From NCBI GenBank assembly GCA_044375955.1, contig JBILLS010000028.1, positions 1 to 26,826 of the forward strand: DNA of 26,826 nucleotides, written 5' to 3'. The DNA is from VGCC01 sp044375955 (GTDB lineage: Bacteria; Actinomycetota; Actinomycetes; S36-B12). Below the pieces are notes generated by a model. That model did no database searches, was not told where the DNA came from, and saw only the letters and a program-made list of their open reading frames with translations. A program made the translations under genes and the position numbers. Numbering within the stretch: position 1 is the first letter of the stretch; each line of letters opens with the position of its first letter. Below, piece after piece: positions 13,279 to 22,258 of this stretch.

Positions 13279-14739
13279 CTATCTCCGGCGCTTCTCGCGC
13301 ACGCGCATGAGGATCCGAATCGGGCTGCCCACGAAGCCGAAGTCCTCACGCAGCCGACGCTCGATGAACCTGCGGTAGCCCGCCTCGAGGAATCCCGTCG
13401 TGAAGAGAGCGAAGGTCGGTGGGGCGACGCCCACCTGGGCACCGAAGAGGATCCGCGGCTGCTTACCGCCGCGGACCGGGTGTGGGTGGGCGGAGACGAG
13501 TTCCGAGAGGAACTGATTGAGTCGACCCGTGGAGACGCGTGTCTCCCATCCGGTGATGGCCTCGTCCAGCGCGGTGGCGAGCTTGTCGAGATGCCTCCCG
13601 GTGCGGGCGGAGACGTTGACCCGGGGGGCCCAGGGCACCTGGACGAGTTCGCGGTCGATCTCACGTTCGAGATAGACGCGTCGGTCCTCATCGGTCAGAT
13701 CCCACTTGTTGAAGGCGAGGACGAGTGCGCGCCCGGAGTCGATCACCATCGAGATGATGCGGACGTCCTGCTCGGCAAGCGGCTCACTCGCGTCGATCAA
13801 CACGATCGCGACCTCAGCCCGCTCGAGGGCAGCCTGGGTGCGCAACGTGGCGTAGTACTCGTGACCGCTCGCCTCCTTGGCACGCCTGCGGATACCGGCG
13901 GTGTCCACGAACCACCAGGGCTCCCCGCGGATCTCGACGAGCTCGTCGACCGGGTCGACGGTGGTTCCTGCGACATTGTCGACAACGACACGTTCACTTC
14001 CGGCGAGGGCATTGAGTAGTGAGGATTTGCCGACATTCGGTTTGCCGAGCAGTGCGACACGACGCGGTCCCGAGCCCCGATCCTGTCCGGCACCATGTTC
14101 GGGCAGCAGTTCGACGATGCGATCGAGGAGGTCACCGGAGTGTCGGCCATGCAGAGCCGAGACCACGACCGGCTCCCCGAGACCCAGTGACCACAGGGAT
14201 GCGGCCTCCATCTCCGTGGCCTGGTCATCGGCCTTGTTGGCGATCAGGATCACCGGCTTGCCTGCGCGACGCAGCACCTCGACGACTGCCTCGTCGGCAC
14301 TCGTCGGTCCTACGGTTGCGTCGACGACGAACGCCACCGCATCGGCATCTGCGACCGCGCGCTCGGCCTGCGTTGCAATGCTGCCCGCCAGTCCGGTGGC
14401 TTTGCGATCCCATCCCCCGGTGTCCATGACGTGGAACCGTTTGCCATTCCACTCCGCGTCGTAGGTGACCCGATCACGGGTGACACCGGGCACGTCCTCG
14501 ACGACGGCTTCACGCCGACCGATCAACCGATTCACCAACGTGGACTTACCGACATTCGGCCGGCCCACGATCGCCAGCACCGGCAGCCCGGCACCTATCC
14601 CCGCCGCGGTACCGATTTCGGCGAGCTCGGTCTCCACGTCCCCGAACTCGGCTCGTGCGGCCGCGAGGGCCGCCTGATAGGCGGTCTCGTCGTCGTCGGT
14701 GTCGACGGCGAAGGAGCCGACGTCTGCGTCCTCGCTCAT
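13279..14739 (-). CDS. der: Ribosome biogenesis GTPase Der (EngA)
   Basis: Double-GTPase needed for assembly of the 50S ribosomal subunit. The 486-residue protein has an acidic N-terminal extension of about 52 residues, typical of actinobacteria. The first G domain has G1 GRPNVGKS at 59-66, G3 DTGG and G4 NKAD. The second has G1 GKPNVGKS at 232-239, G3 DTAG and G4 NKWD. A C-terminal KH-like domain (about 395-486) follows. Both nucleotide sites look intact. The start is ATG at 14739, overlapping the upstream stop as ATGA; the frame is open far upstream but is antisense noise there. Last protein gene of the conserved series, followed by tRNA-Pro. Confidence 0.97.
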   Translation of the reverse strand: MSEDADVGSFAVDTDDDETAYQAALAAARAEFGDVETELAEIGTAAGIGAGLPVLAIVGRPNVGKSTLVNRLIGRREAVVEDVPGVTRDRVTYDAEWNGKRFHVMDTGGWDRKATGLAGSIATQAERAVADADAVAFVVDATVGPTSADEAVVEVLRRAGKPVILIANKADDQATEMEAASLWSLGLGEPVVVSALHGRHSGDLLDRIVELLPEHGAGQDRGSGPRRVALLGKPNVGKSSLLNALAGSERVVVDNVAGTTVDPVDELVEIRGEPWWFVDTAGIRRRAKEASGHEYYATLRTQAALERAEVAIVLIDASEPLAEQDVRIISMVIDSGRALVLAFNKWDLTDEDRRVYLEREIDRELVQVPWAPRVNVSARTGRHLDKLATALDEAITGWETRVSTGRLNQFLSELVSAHPHPVRGGKQPRILFGAQVGVAPPTFALFTTGFLEAGYRRFIERRLREDFGFVGSPIRILMRVREKRRR

Positions 14740-15248
14740 ACCGGCACCCGCCTGCGCACATCGTCGATGAAATCGGCCATTTCTTGACGTACCCATTCCG
14801 AGGTCGCGCGAGTATCGGCGATCGATGCCGGATCGGCCCCCGCGAGAGCAGGGGGCACGTGGCGCGGATCCCCGACGAAGAGGATCCGCGATCCCGCGAC
14901 GGGATCCTCGATCAGCTCCACCGGGGTCACCGGCGCCCCACTGGCCAGCACCACGAATCCCGGCGGCGGCTGGCCCCCGGCGATACCGATCGCCTCCCCC
15001 CGCCCGAGTCGATCCACCGCCTCCAGTTGCACGTCGATCGACGGGCCCTCGACGCCGGGAAGCACGTGGACGGGTCGGCGCAGCAGCGTTCGCATCACCC
15101 AGTGGGACTTCTCGTCCCCGTGACCGCACACCACGACAACCGGACCCGACGGCGGTAGACGATGGCTACCGCGTACGTCGACGCGCAAGCCGTGCGCCAC
15201 CACCGGTGCGGCGACATTGCGCAGGGTCGCCTCGAGATTGATCCTCAT
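14736..15248 (-). CDS. Degenerate PlsC-like (1-acylglycerol-3-phosphate acyltransferase) protein
   Basis: A 170-residue protein in the slot between cmk and der where actinobacteria often carry a PlsC-type acyltransferase. The opening (LPPSGPVVVVCGHGDEKSHW, 31-50) matches the start of that family, but the catalytic H-x4-D motif is broken: H43 is followed by Ser at position 48 instead of Asp. The later blocks (VHVLPGVEGP, GEAIGIAGGQPPPGFVVLASGAPVTPVELI) loosely match the family's Arg/Gly and Pro blocks. The protein is also shorter than usual. Either it is an inactive descendant or it has a new role. ATGA overlaps at both ends (with cmk and der) show it is still translated within the operon. Family assignment is moderate. 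Confidence 0.65.
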   Translation of the reverse strand: MRINLEATLRNVAAPVVAHGLRVDVRGSHRLPPSGPVVVVCGHGDEKSHWVMRTLLRRPVHVLPGVEGPSIDVQLEAVDRLGRGEAIGIAGGQPPPGFVVLASGAPVTPVELIEDPVAGSRILFVGDPRHVPPALAGADPASIADTRATSEWVRQEMADFIDDVRRRVPV

Positions 15249-15943
15249 GACTTCATCGCCACCAATTCGAGGATCCGAGAGACGACCTCGTCGAAGTCCA
15301 TATCGGTGGTGTCCAGGACCACCGCATCATCGGCAACGGTCAGCGGTGATACCGGCCGCGACGAGTCGAATGCATCCCTCGCAAGCAACGCCGACTCCGT
15401 CTCCCGCACGTCCCTCGCCTGATCGCGCTCATGCTCATCCTGGGCGGCACGGCGCTGCGCACGCACCGCGGGTGAGGCGGTCAGGAAGACCTTGACCGGT
15501 GCATCTGGGAGCACCACCGTCCCGATGTCCCTACCTTCCACCACGATCCCACCGGGCGCACTCTCCACACGGTCTCGCTGCAGAGCGACGAGACGTGCCC
15601 GCACCTCGGGTACTGCACTCACGGCACTCACAGCGGCGGTGACGTCGTCCCCGCGGATCGGCGTGGACACGTCCACCCCGTCTACCGTGATGGTCGGGTG
15701 CTCCGGATCTGTCCCACTGGTGAGCACGACGTCCTGAGCCACCCGGCGCACCGCGTCACCGTCCGCGGGATCCACACCCCTCTGGAGGACCGCCCAGGTC
15801 AGGGCTCGGTAGATGGCACCGGTGTCGAGGTACTGCACCCCGAGCCGGCGAGCAACCTCGCGACTGACACTCGACTTCCCGGATCCCGCCGGCCCATCGA
15901 TGGCGATCACCGGGCGCACGTCGCGAGGGTACGCGGCGCTCAT
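15245..15943 (-). CDS. cmk: Cytidylate kinase
   Basis: Phosphorylates CMP/dCMP with ATP in pyrimidine nucleotide salvage and synthesis. The 232-residue protein has the P-loop GPAGSGKS (17-24), the CMP-binding LDTGAIYRAL segment, the VVEGRDIGTVVLPDA block, the lid region with RAQRRAAQDE, and the C-terminal DTTDMDFDEVV tail. The length is normal. The start at 15943 overlaps the tyrA stop by ATGA, and its own stop overlaps the next start in the same way, so translation is coupled across the series. Confidence 0.97.
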   Translation of the reverse strand: MSAAYPRDVRPVIAIDGPAGSGKSSVSREVARRLGVQYLDTGAIYRALTWAVLQRGVDPADGDAVRRVAQDVVLTSGTDPEHPTITVDGVDVSTPIRGDDVTAAVSAVSAVPEVRARLVALQRDRVESAPGGIVVEGRDIGTVVLPDAPVKVFLTASPAVRAQRRAAQDEHERDQARDVRETESALLARDAFDSSRPVSPLTVADDAVVLDTTDMDFDEVVSRILELVAMKS

Positions 15944-17037
15944 GCGCGAACGTCGATGCCCTGGTCGCGGAAGGCGGCAATCAGCACTTCCGCATCCGCC
16001 GGCTGCACGAAGAGTTCCACCAGCCCACTCGGACGACCCAAGACATGCTCGATCCGCACATCCTCCAGATTGACCCCGGCGTCACCGGCAACCACGAAGA
16101 GCCGACCCAGGCGCCCGGGCTTGTCCTCGATCATGACCGTGACGACCGCGTACTGCGCCGCGGCTGCACCGTGCTTACCCGGGATGAGATCCCTCCCCCG
16201 CCCACCGCGCTCGAGCAGGTCCTCCATCCGGTCCAGGGCACCACGATCCGACGGCGCCCGCTCGAGGTCGGCGAGTGCGGCCTGCGCGGCGTGAAGGTCG
16301 ACCAGGAGTGCGGCCATTACCTCGGCGATGGGTGCCGCGTTCCCGGCGATGATGTCCGACCACATCGGCACGTTCGAGCCGGCGATCCGGGTCATGTCCC
16401 GAAGCCCCTGGCCTGCAATCCGAATGTCCTCCGGGTCGCCGTTGACGAGTTGCGCCGCGAGCGTGGAGGAAAGCACCTGCGGAAGGTGCGAGACCAATGC
16501 AACGGCCCGATCGTGCTCCTCGGGTGACATCTCCACCGCGTATGCCCCGCACGCCGTGATGAGGCGGTGCACCATGCGCACCGCTTCGATGTCCACATCG
16601 GGTGTCGGAGTGATCACCCAGAGTCGATCATCGAGCAGATCCGCGCGGGCCCCTTCCGGACCGGAGGTCTCCCGCCCCGCCATCGGATGCCCACCCACCA
16701 CACAGGTCAGGTCGGCGCCGGCCGCCTTCGCATCCGCGAGGACCACCGACTTGATGGAGGCGACATCCGTGACCGCCACACCCGGGAATCTCCTCGTGGC
16801 CTCGGCAAGGACATCACCTGTCGGACGCGGTGGCACCGCGACGACGACGAGGACGGGGGTGTCATTCGCATCGGCCGCGCGGCCCGCCCCGCGTGCGATG
16901 GCGGCCTCGAGGTGACCCGCACGCGAGTCCTCCAGGGTGACGTCGACACCTGCGCGCCGGAGAGCCAGACCCACGGAGGTGCCGATGAGACCCGCGCCGA
17001 TGATGTGGACCGACCCGGGGATGACCGCCGGGGTCAT
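15940..17037 (-). CDS. tyrA: Prephenate dehydrogenase with ACT domain
   Basis: NAD(P)-dependent oxidative decarboxylation of prephenate in tyrosine synthesis. The 365-residue protein has the nucleotide-binding GAGLIG (14-19), the active-site GGHPMAGRE block, the helical dimerisation domain (LVSHLPQVLSSTLA, GLRDMTRIAGS), and a C-terminal ACT domain (about 293-365, VTVMIEDKPGRLGRLFVVAGDAG) that probably gives feedback control by tyrosine. It follows aroH with an ATGA overlap, so the chorismate-to-prephenate step and the next step are translated together. Confidence 0.93.
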   Translation of the reverse strand: MTPAVIPGSVHIIGAGLIGTSVGLALRRAGVDVTLEDSRAGHLEAAIARGAGRAADANDTPVLVVVAVPPRPTGDVLAEATRRFPGVAVTDVASIKSVVLADAKAAGADLTCVVGGHPMAGRETSGPEGARADLLDDRLWVITPTPDVDIEAVRMVHRLITACGAYAVEMSPEEHDRAVALVSHLPQVLSSTLAAQLVNGDPEDIRIAGQGLRDMTRIAGSNVPMWSDIIAGNAAPIAEVMAALLVDLHAAQAALADLERAPSDRGALDRMEDLLERGGRGRDLIPGKHGAAAAQYAVVTVMIEDKPGRLGRLFVVAGDAGVNLEDVRIEHVLGRPSGLVELFVQPADAEVLIAAFRDQGIDVRA

Positions 17038-17390
17038 TGCGCGATGTCCTGGCGCAGAACCTCGGCGCCTCGCAGATAGACGTGACGGATCTCCGCGCGC
17101 GGGGTGTCGATATCCGCGTGCATCATGACGCGGACAACACGCTCCAGAGCACCCGAGACGTCCATCTCCTGGGCGCAGATCAGGGGGACGTCCACCAAGC
17201 CGAGTGCGCGTGCCCCGGCCGCGGGGAAGGAACTGGTCAGATCCGGTGTTCCGGTCAGGATGACACTGACGAGCCGGTCCGGATCGATTGAATTCCGCGC
17301 GAGCATCTCCCCCAGCAGTTCCATGACCGCCTCGCGCATGAGGTCGGCGTCATCGCGCTCGATACATGTCGCCCCACGGATGGCTCGCAT
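17034..17390 (-). CDS. aroH: Chorismate mutase, AroH type
   Basis: Converts chorismate to prephenate. The 118-residue protein has the length and pattern of the monofunctional trimeric AroH family: MRAIRGAT start, TGTPDLTSSFPA, ICAQEMDVSGALERVVRVMM and IRHVYLRGAE. Residues C72, E75, R87 and Y105 match the B. subtilis active-site positions Cys75, Glu78, Arg90 and Tyr108. It begins 19 bases after the rluB stop and overlaps tyrA by ATGA, forming a small aromatic amino-acid module inside the housekeeping series. Confidence 0.95.
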   Translation of the reverse strand: MRAIRGATCIERDDADLMREAVMELLGEMLARNSIDPDRLVSVILTGTPDLTSSFPAAGARALGLVDVPLICAQEMDVSGALERVVRVMMHADIDTPRAEIRHVYLRGAEVLRQDIAQ

Positions 17391-17409
17391 GCGCGCAGCC
17401 TAGCGACGA

Positions 17410-18141
17410 CTAGAGACCCACAGCGGTGTAGAGGGCACGCACCTCATCTGGGCGCAGATCGCGCAGCGTCCCGACCTTCATCCCACCCAGGTGCAGCGGA
17501 CCGAAGGCGGTCCGCACAAGATCGATCACGGGAAATCCGACCGCGTCGAACATGCGTCGCACGATCCGATTGCGTCCCTCGTGCAGCACGACTTCCACCT
17601 GAGTCCGCCCACTCGAACGCGCCCGAACTCGGACTGCATCGCAGGCCGCAGGCCCGTCGTCGAGGTCCACGCCCGTGCGCAGGGCTCGTTCGGCCTCGCG
17701 AGTCAGATCACCCTGGACGGTGGCCACGTACGTCTTCTCCACCCCGTGACGCGGGTGCGCAAGACGATTGGCCAGTTCGCCGTCGTTGGTGAGCACGAGC
17801 AGTCCGGATGTCTCGGAATCGAGCCGACCCACATGGAAGACACGCTCCGGGACATCGGCCACGAGATCACCCACGCAGGGCCGTCCACGCTCATCGGCCA
17901 TGGTGCTCACCATCCCGCGCGGTTTATTGAGCATCATCACCCGCGTCTCCGGTGCAGTGACCACGCGCTGCCCATCAACACGCACGATTGCGGTCACCGG
18001 ATCGATCCGCGTGCCCAGTTCTGTCACGATCCGACCGTCGACCTCGACCCTGCCTGCAGCGATCAACTCCTCACAGGCACGTCGCGATCCCAGGCCGGCA
18101 GAGGCGAGGACCTTCTGCAGTCGGATGCCCTCGTCATTCAC
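17410..18141 (-). CDS. rluB: 23S rRNA pseudouridine synthase, RluB/RsuA family
   Basis: Isomerises a uridine in 23S (or 16S) rRNA. The 243-residue protein has an N-terminal S4 RNA-binding domain (about 5-48, RLQKVLASAGLGSRRACEELI). The catalytic domain follows, with the active-site Asp D108 in HVGRLDSETSGLLVLTNDG, then HPRHGVEKTYV and the EGRNRIVRRMFDAVG block typical of RsuA-type enzymes. I chose GTG at 18141, overlapping scpB by eight bases; a longer frame to 18285 lies wholly antisense to function within scpB. The scpA-scpB-rluB order is conserved in many Gram-positives. Confidence 0.93.
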   Translation of the reverse strand: MNDEGIRLQKVLASAGLGSRRACEELIAAGRVEVDGRIVTELGTRIDPVTAIVRVDGQRVVTAPETRVMMLNKPRGMVSTMADERGRPCVGDLVADVPERVFHVGRLDSETSGLLVLTNDGELANRLAHPRHGVEKTYVATVQGDLTREAERALRTGVDLDDGPAACDAVRVRARSSGRTQVEVVLHEGRNRIVRRMFDAVGFPVIDLVRTAFGPLHLGGMKVGTLRDLRPDEVRALYTAVGL

Positions 18142-18736
18142 CAAGTGCGACCGCGTCCAACACTTCGTCGAGTTCGGAGAGGTCGGGCAGGTGTTCTGCG
18201 ATCGGTGGTAGCTCCTCGAGTGAGGCGATCCCGAGACGCTCGAGGAAGTAGCTCGTGGTGCGGTAGAGGATCGCGTGCGACTCATCCTCGTGGCCCGCTT
18301 CCGCGATGAGTCCGCGGGTCAGCAGGGTCTTGATCACGCCGTCCACGTTGACCCCGCGGATGGCCGCCACCCGACCGCGGGATACGGGCTGCCGATACGC
18401 GATCACGGCGAGGGTCTCGAGGCTGGCCTGGGTGAGGCGTGCGTTCTGTCCGTCCACCACCCAGCGCTCCACGACGGGGGAACACTCTGCTCGGGTGTAG
18501 AAACGCCACCCCCCTGCGACTTCGCGCAGATCGAAACCGCGTTCCTCCTGGGTGTACTCACTCGACAGGTTGGCCAGCACCTGCCCCACCTCGTCCACCG
18601 GATGACGGGTCGCCTGGGCAAGGTCCACGATGGACATGGGCTCATCGGCCAGCAACAGCAGGGCCTCCAGGGCAGCAGCCAGACTCGGCGCCCCCAACTC
18701 CTCGGTTGCGTCCGTCTCGAATTCCTCGTCAGCCAT
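18134..18736 (-). CDS. scpB: Segregation and condensation protein B
   Basis: Kleisin-associated winged-helix protein that joins SMC and ScpA in the condensin complex for chromosome segregation. The 200-residue protein has an acidic start and two winged-helix units. The signature LTQASLETLAVIAYRQPVSR and IRGVNVDGVIKTLLTRGLI (about 101-142) is followed by GHEDESHAILYRTTSYFLERLGI. It overlaps scpA (upstream) and rluB (downstream) by eight bases each. Confidence 0.96.
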   Translation of the reverse strand: MADEEFETDATEELGAPSLAAALEALLLLADEPMSIVDLAQATRHPVDEVGQVLANLSSEYTQEERGFDLREVAGGWRFYTRAECSPVVERWVVDGQNARLTQASLETLAVIAYRQPVSRGRVAAIRGVNVDGVIKTLLTRGLIAEAGHEDESHAILYRTTSYFLERLGIASLEELPPIAEHLPDLSELDEVLDAVALGE

Positions 18737-19580
18737 CGGTGGCCTGCCTCTCTTCCTCTATTCGATCCACGTCCCGCTCCACATCGAACTCGTCCGTGAC
18801 CTCCACGTCGCCGGAGTCCGACCCGACCCAACGGATGGTGAGATCGCCCAGCGGGGTGATCTGCTCGAACAGCACGACCTGCTCGCGATACAACTCCAGC
18901 AGTGCAAGGAAGCGCCCCACCACGAGAAGAGTCGAGTCACAGTCATGGACGAGTGCCCGGAATGTGCTCGTCCGTTGGCGACGCAATCGCTCGACGATGA
19001 TCGCCGCCTGCTCGCGCACGCTGACCTTCGGTGCGTGCAGGTGCGCGATGGAGACCTGCTCGGCCGTCTTCGGGGCCAACGCCCGGGCAGCCAGTGCTGC
19101 GAACTGATCAGGGCCAAGCCCGAGCAGTACCTCGGGCAGGAGTGCGGCGAGGTGCGGCTCCATCGCCACGGTGCGGGGAACACGTTTGGCCGCCTGGGAC
19201 ATGCCCTGCGCGAGGAGCGCAGCGACCTCCTTGAATGCCCGGTACTGCAGCAGGCGCGCGAAGAGGAGATCGCGTGCCTCCAGCAGCGCGAGGTCCTCCT
19301 CGTCCTCCACCTCACCACTCGGCAGGAGCCGAGCGGCCTTCAGGTCCAGCAGTGTGGCCGCCACCACCAGGAAGCTGCTTGCCTCGTCGAGCTCCCAGTC
19401 ATTCCCCTGCTGACGGATGTAGGTGATGAACTCGTCGGTGACCAGGTGCAGCGCAAGTTCCGTCACCTCGAGCTTGTGCTTCGAGATGAGCGAGAGGAGG
19501 AGATCGAAAGGGCCCTCGAAGTCCCCAACGCGAACTGAGAACCCGCTGGTCTCCTCCGGCGCCTCAGACACCGTCGTCAC
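18729..19580 (-). CDS. scpA: Segregation and condensation protein A (kleisin)
   Basis: Kleisin subunit that bridges SMC heads. The 283-residue protein opens with the family motif FSVRVGDFEGPFDLLLSLISKHKLEVTEL (14-42) and continues with LDEASSFLVVAATLLDLKAARLLP. It ends with the winged-helix region VVGRFLALLELYREQVVLFEQ. The start is GTG at 19580, overlapping the parA stop as GTGA. Together with scpB and the ParA-like gene it forms the chromosome-partition module of the series. Confidence 0.96.
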   Translation of the reverse strand: MTTVSEAPEETSGFSVRVGDFEGPFDLLLSLISKHKLEVTELALHLVTDEFITYIRQQGNDWELDEASSFLVVAATLLDLKAARLLPSGEVEDEEDLALLEARDLLFARLLQYRAFKEVAALLAQGMSQAAKRVPRTVAMEPHLAALLPEVLLGLGPDQFAALAARALAPKTAEQVSIAHLHAPKVSVREQAAIIVERLRRQRTSTFRALVHDCDSTLLVVGRFLALLELYREQVVLFEQITPLGDLTIRWVGSDSGDVEVTDEFDVERDVDRIEEERQATDG

Positions 19581-20380
19581 CGAGCGAGAACCTCCCGCGC
19601 CAGCCGTCGATACGCCTCGGCACCGGAACTCCCCGACGCGAAAGTGGTGATCGGTTCACCCGCCACCGCTGCGTCGGGGAACTTCACCGTGCGTTGAATC
19701 GAGGTGGTGAAAACCAGATCCCCGAAGGCAGCCGTCACCGTCTCCATGACCTCACGGCTGTGCAAGGTCCGCGGGTCGTACATGGTGGGCAGCACACCCA
19801 GAATGCGCAGATTCGGATTGAGCCGGGAGATGACCTTGTCGAGGGTGTCCTTGAGCAGGGCGACACCGCGGAGTGCGAAGTACTCGGTCTCCATTGGGAT
19901 GATCACATCGGTGCTCGCGGTCAGGGCGTTCACGGTCAGCAGGCCCAGGGACGGCTGGCAGTCGATCAGAATCACGTCGTATTCGGGGACGACCGGAGCC
20001 AGTGCCCGCTGGAGCGCGTACTCACGACCCACCTCGGTGACGAGTTGGATCTCCGCCGCCGAGAGATCGATATTCGCGGGGAGAAGATCCAGGCCGGGCA
20101 CATCGGTGGCGACGATCACGTCCCCCACGTGGCAGTCCGGTGAGGTCAGCAGGTTGTAGACGGTCAATTCCATCTCGTTCGGATTGAGACCGAGCGCGAT
20201 CGAGAGCGCCCCCTGCGGGTCGAAGTCGACGAGGAGGACCTTGCGCCCATAGTCCGCGAGGGCCGCGCCGAGACTCACCGTCGACGTCGTCTTGCCGACC
20301 CCGCCCTTCTGGTTGACCATCGAGATGATCCGGGCGGGCCCATGCTTCGTGAGCGGCTTCGGCTCGGGAATATCGGCCAC
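19577..20380 (-). CDS. ParA-family chromosome partitioning ATPase
   Basis: A 267-residue ParA/Soj ATPase with the deviant Walker A KGGVGKTT (25-32), the DFDPQGALS switch block, the Walker B-like VILIDCQPSLGLLTVNAL and METEYFALRGVALL. It probably helps place the chromosome or load SMC together with the adjacent scpAB. No parB or parS site is adjacent, so this is the second, scpAB-linked ParA paralogue common in actinobacteria rather than the origin-proximal ParA. The start is GTG at 20380, 47 bases after ald. Confidence 0.93.
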   Translation of the reverse strand: MADIPEPKPLTKHGPARIISMVNQKGGVGKTTSTVSLGAALADYGRKVLLVDFDPQGALSIALGLNPNEMELTVYNLLTSPDCHVGDVIVATDVPGLDLLPANIDLSAAEIQLVTEVGREYALQRALAPVVPEYDVILIDCQPSLGLLTVNALTASTDVIIPMETEYFALRGVALLKDTLDKVISRLNPNLRILGVLPTMYDPRTLHSREVMETVTAAFGDLVFTTSIQRTVKFPDAAVAGEPITTFASGSSGAEAYRRLAREVLAR

Positions 20381-20427
20381 CCCGTGAGCCTACTGTTCGA
20401 AACGGCACCCACCGGGGAGGCGATGCC

Positions 20428-21546
20428 CTACGCCTGGACCACCTGGGAGGCCGGCACGAAGGGCATGTCGAAGGCCTCCGCCACCGCGGCGTAGGTCACG
20501 TGCCCCCCCTGGACATTGAGGCCCAGCATCAGCGCGTGATCGGCGCGTAGGGCCTCGCGCCAGCCCTTGTCCGCCAACGCGACGGCGTAGGGGAGGGTCA
20601 CGTTCGTCAGGGCGTAGGTGGAGGTATTGGGAACCGCTCCGGGCATGTTCGCGACGCAGTAGAAGGTCGAGCCGTGCACCTGGTAGGTGGGATCGGCATG
20701 GGTGGTCGGCCGCGAGTCCTCGAAGCACCCGCCCTGGTCGATAGCGATGTCCACGAGGACGGAGCCCCGCTTCATCCGAGAGACCAGCTCATTCGAAACC
20801 AGGGTGGGGGCCTTGGCACCCGGGACGAGGACCGCGCCGATGACGAGGTCGGCATCCACGACGGCGCGTTCGATCTCGAAGGAGTTGGATGCGATGGTCT
20901 GCATGTGGCCCTGGTAGATGGCGTCGACGTGACGCAGCCGTGCCACATTCCGATCGAGGAGCAGCACCTCGGCCTGCATGCCCAGGGCGATCGCTGCCGC
21001 GTTGAGTCCCGAGACACCCGCGCCGATCACGACGACCTTGGCGGCGTGCACGCCGGAGACGCCACCCATGAGCACCCCGCGACCACCGTTGGCGCGCATC
21101 AGCGCGTGGGCTCCTACCTGCGGCGCAAGTCTTCCCGCCACCTCGGACATCGGAGCGAGCAAAGGCAGCGACCCGTCGGGTAGTTCCACCGTCTCGTAGG
21201 CGATCGCGGTGACCTTGCGCGCCACCAATTCCTCGGTCAACTTCTTGTCTGCCGCGAGATGCAGGTACGTGAAGAGCACCTGGCCCTCGCGCATCCGGTG
21301 GTACTCGGGCTCGATCGGCTCCTTGACCTTCAGGACGAGATCGGCGGCCTCCCATACCGGGTCGGGGCCCGGCAGGATCGACGCTCCCGCGGCGACGTAG
21401 TCCGCATCCGGGATGGACGATCCCTCACCCGCGTGGGCCTCCACGAACACCTCGTGTCCGTGTTGGGTGAGTTCCATGACACCGGCAGGGGTGATCGCCA
21501 CCCGGTACTCGTGGTTCTTGATCTCCTTGGGGATCCCGACCTTCAC
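20428..21546 (-). CDS. ald: Alanine dehydrogenase
   Basis: Reversible NAD-dependent deamination of L-alanine to pyruvate and ammonia. The 372-residue protein has the family start MKVGIPKEIKNHEYRVA with R15, the catalytic K75 (LKVKEP) and H96 (YLHLAAD). It also has the Rossmann motif VVVIGAGVSGLNAA and DIAIDQGG, which holds the catalytic aspartate. The length is normal. The start is GTG at 21546, overlapping the Nudix stop as GTGA. Confidence 0.96.
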   Translation of the reverse strand: MKVGIPKEIKNHEYRVAITPAGVMELTQHGHEVFVEAHAGEGSSIPDADYVAAGASILPGPDPVWEAADLVLKVKEPIEPEYHRMREGQVLFTYLHLAADKKLTEELVARKVTAIAYETVELPDGSLPLLAPMSEVAGRLAPQVGAHALMRANGGRGVLMGGVSGVHAAKVVVIGAGVSGLNAAAIALGMQAEVLLLDRNVARLRHVDAIYQGHMQTIASNSFEIERAVVDADLVIGAVLVPGAKAPTLVSNELVSRMKRGSVLVDIAIDQGGCFEDSRPTTHADPTYQVHGSTFYCVANMPGAVPNTSTYALTNVTLPYAVALADKGWREALRADHALMLGLNVQGGHVTYAAVAEAFDMPFVPASQVVQA

Positions 21547-22256
21547 GATTCGCCTCGCTTCGTCTCGACCGCTCCCACCACACTAGTCATCGGGTGGATC
21601 CGTCCGTTCTGCTCCAGGTGTGCCCTCATCGGCCACGGTGTGTCCGCCGGACGCAGTGCGGCGATCCCGTCCGGGTGGACGGCGGCGAGCGCGAGGATCC
21701 CCGCCACCGCGGAGGGACTCCCGATCGACGACGACAGCACCAGTGCGACGGCATCGGCGAGTGGCACCCATACGCGGGGCAGGTGGTGCTCCTCCATCTC
21801 TCCCGTGACGGGGCGCCCCGTCGTCAGGGGTTCGAGGTCGCGGGCGAGATAGATACGGATCGCTTCCGACGAGCCCCCGGGTGAGTTCAGCAGGTCGACG
21901 AGGGTGTGCCAGGTGGCGGCCTGATACCCGACCTCCTCCGCCAACTCACGCTGGGCGGTACGCCAGGGATCCTCGTCAGGAACATCGAGCAGTCCCGCGG
22001 GGGGCTCGAACAACCACGCCCCGACGGGATGCCGGTACTGGCGGATAAGTAGCACCCGATCGGCGTCATCGAGGGCGATGACCGCGACAGCGCCGAGATG
22101 GCGCTGCACGTCACGTCGGGCGGTTCCGGAATCGAACTCGACGTCCTCACTGACCACCGACCAGATCCGGCCGGTGAATTGCACTACGGGATTGTGCGCG
22201 GGACGCGAACCGAAGGTGTCGGCAACCGGTCCCGTCCAGTTCTCGTCATCGGCCAC
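21543..22256 (-). CDS. Nudix hydrolase, probable ADP-ribose pyrophosphatase
   Basis: Hydrolyses a nucleoside diphosphate linked to another moiety, most likely ADP-ribose, in the cytoplasm. The 237-residue protein has a Nudix box at 88-111 (GLLDVPDEDP then RELAEEVGY). It carries the one-residue insertion before the first Glu that is usual in actinobacterial ADP-ribose pyrophosphatases. The upstream LLIRQYRHPVGAWLFEPPAG is also typical of that subgroup. The C-terminal extension after about 175 is alanine/valine-rich. It sits two bases after pyrG, as in other actinobacteria. Confidence 0.88.
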   Translation of the reverse strand: MADDENWTGPVADTFGSRPAHNPVVQFTGRIWSVVSEDVEFDSGTARRDVQRHLGAVAVIALDDADRVLLIRQYRHPVGAWLFEPPAGLLDVPDEDPWRTAQRELAEEVGYQAATWHTLVDLLNSPGGSSEAIRIYLARDLEPLTTGRPVTGEMEEHHLPRVWVPLADAVALVLSSSIGSPSAVAGILALAAVHPDGIAALRPADTPWPMRAHLEQNGRIHPMTSVVGAVETKRGES

Positions 22257-22258
22257 CG

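Noticed and set aside
19577..20380. Plasmid-type ParA showing a plasmid partition locus
   Set aside because: It sits in the conserved chromosomal scpA-scpB context with GTGA coupling and has no parB or centromere repeats nearby.
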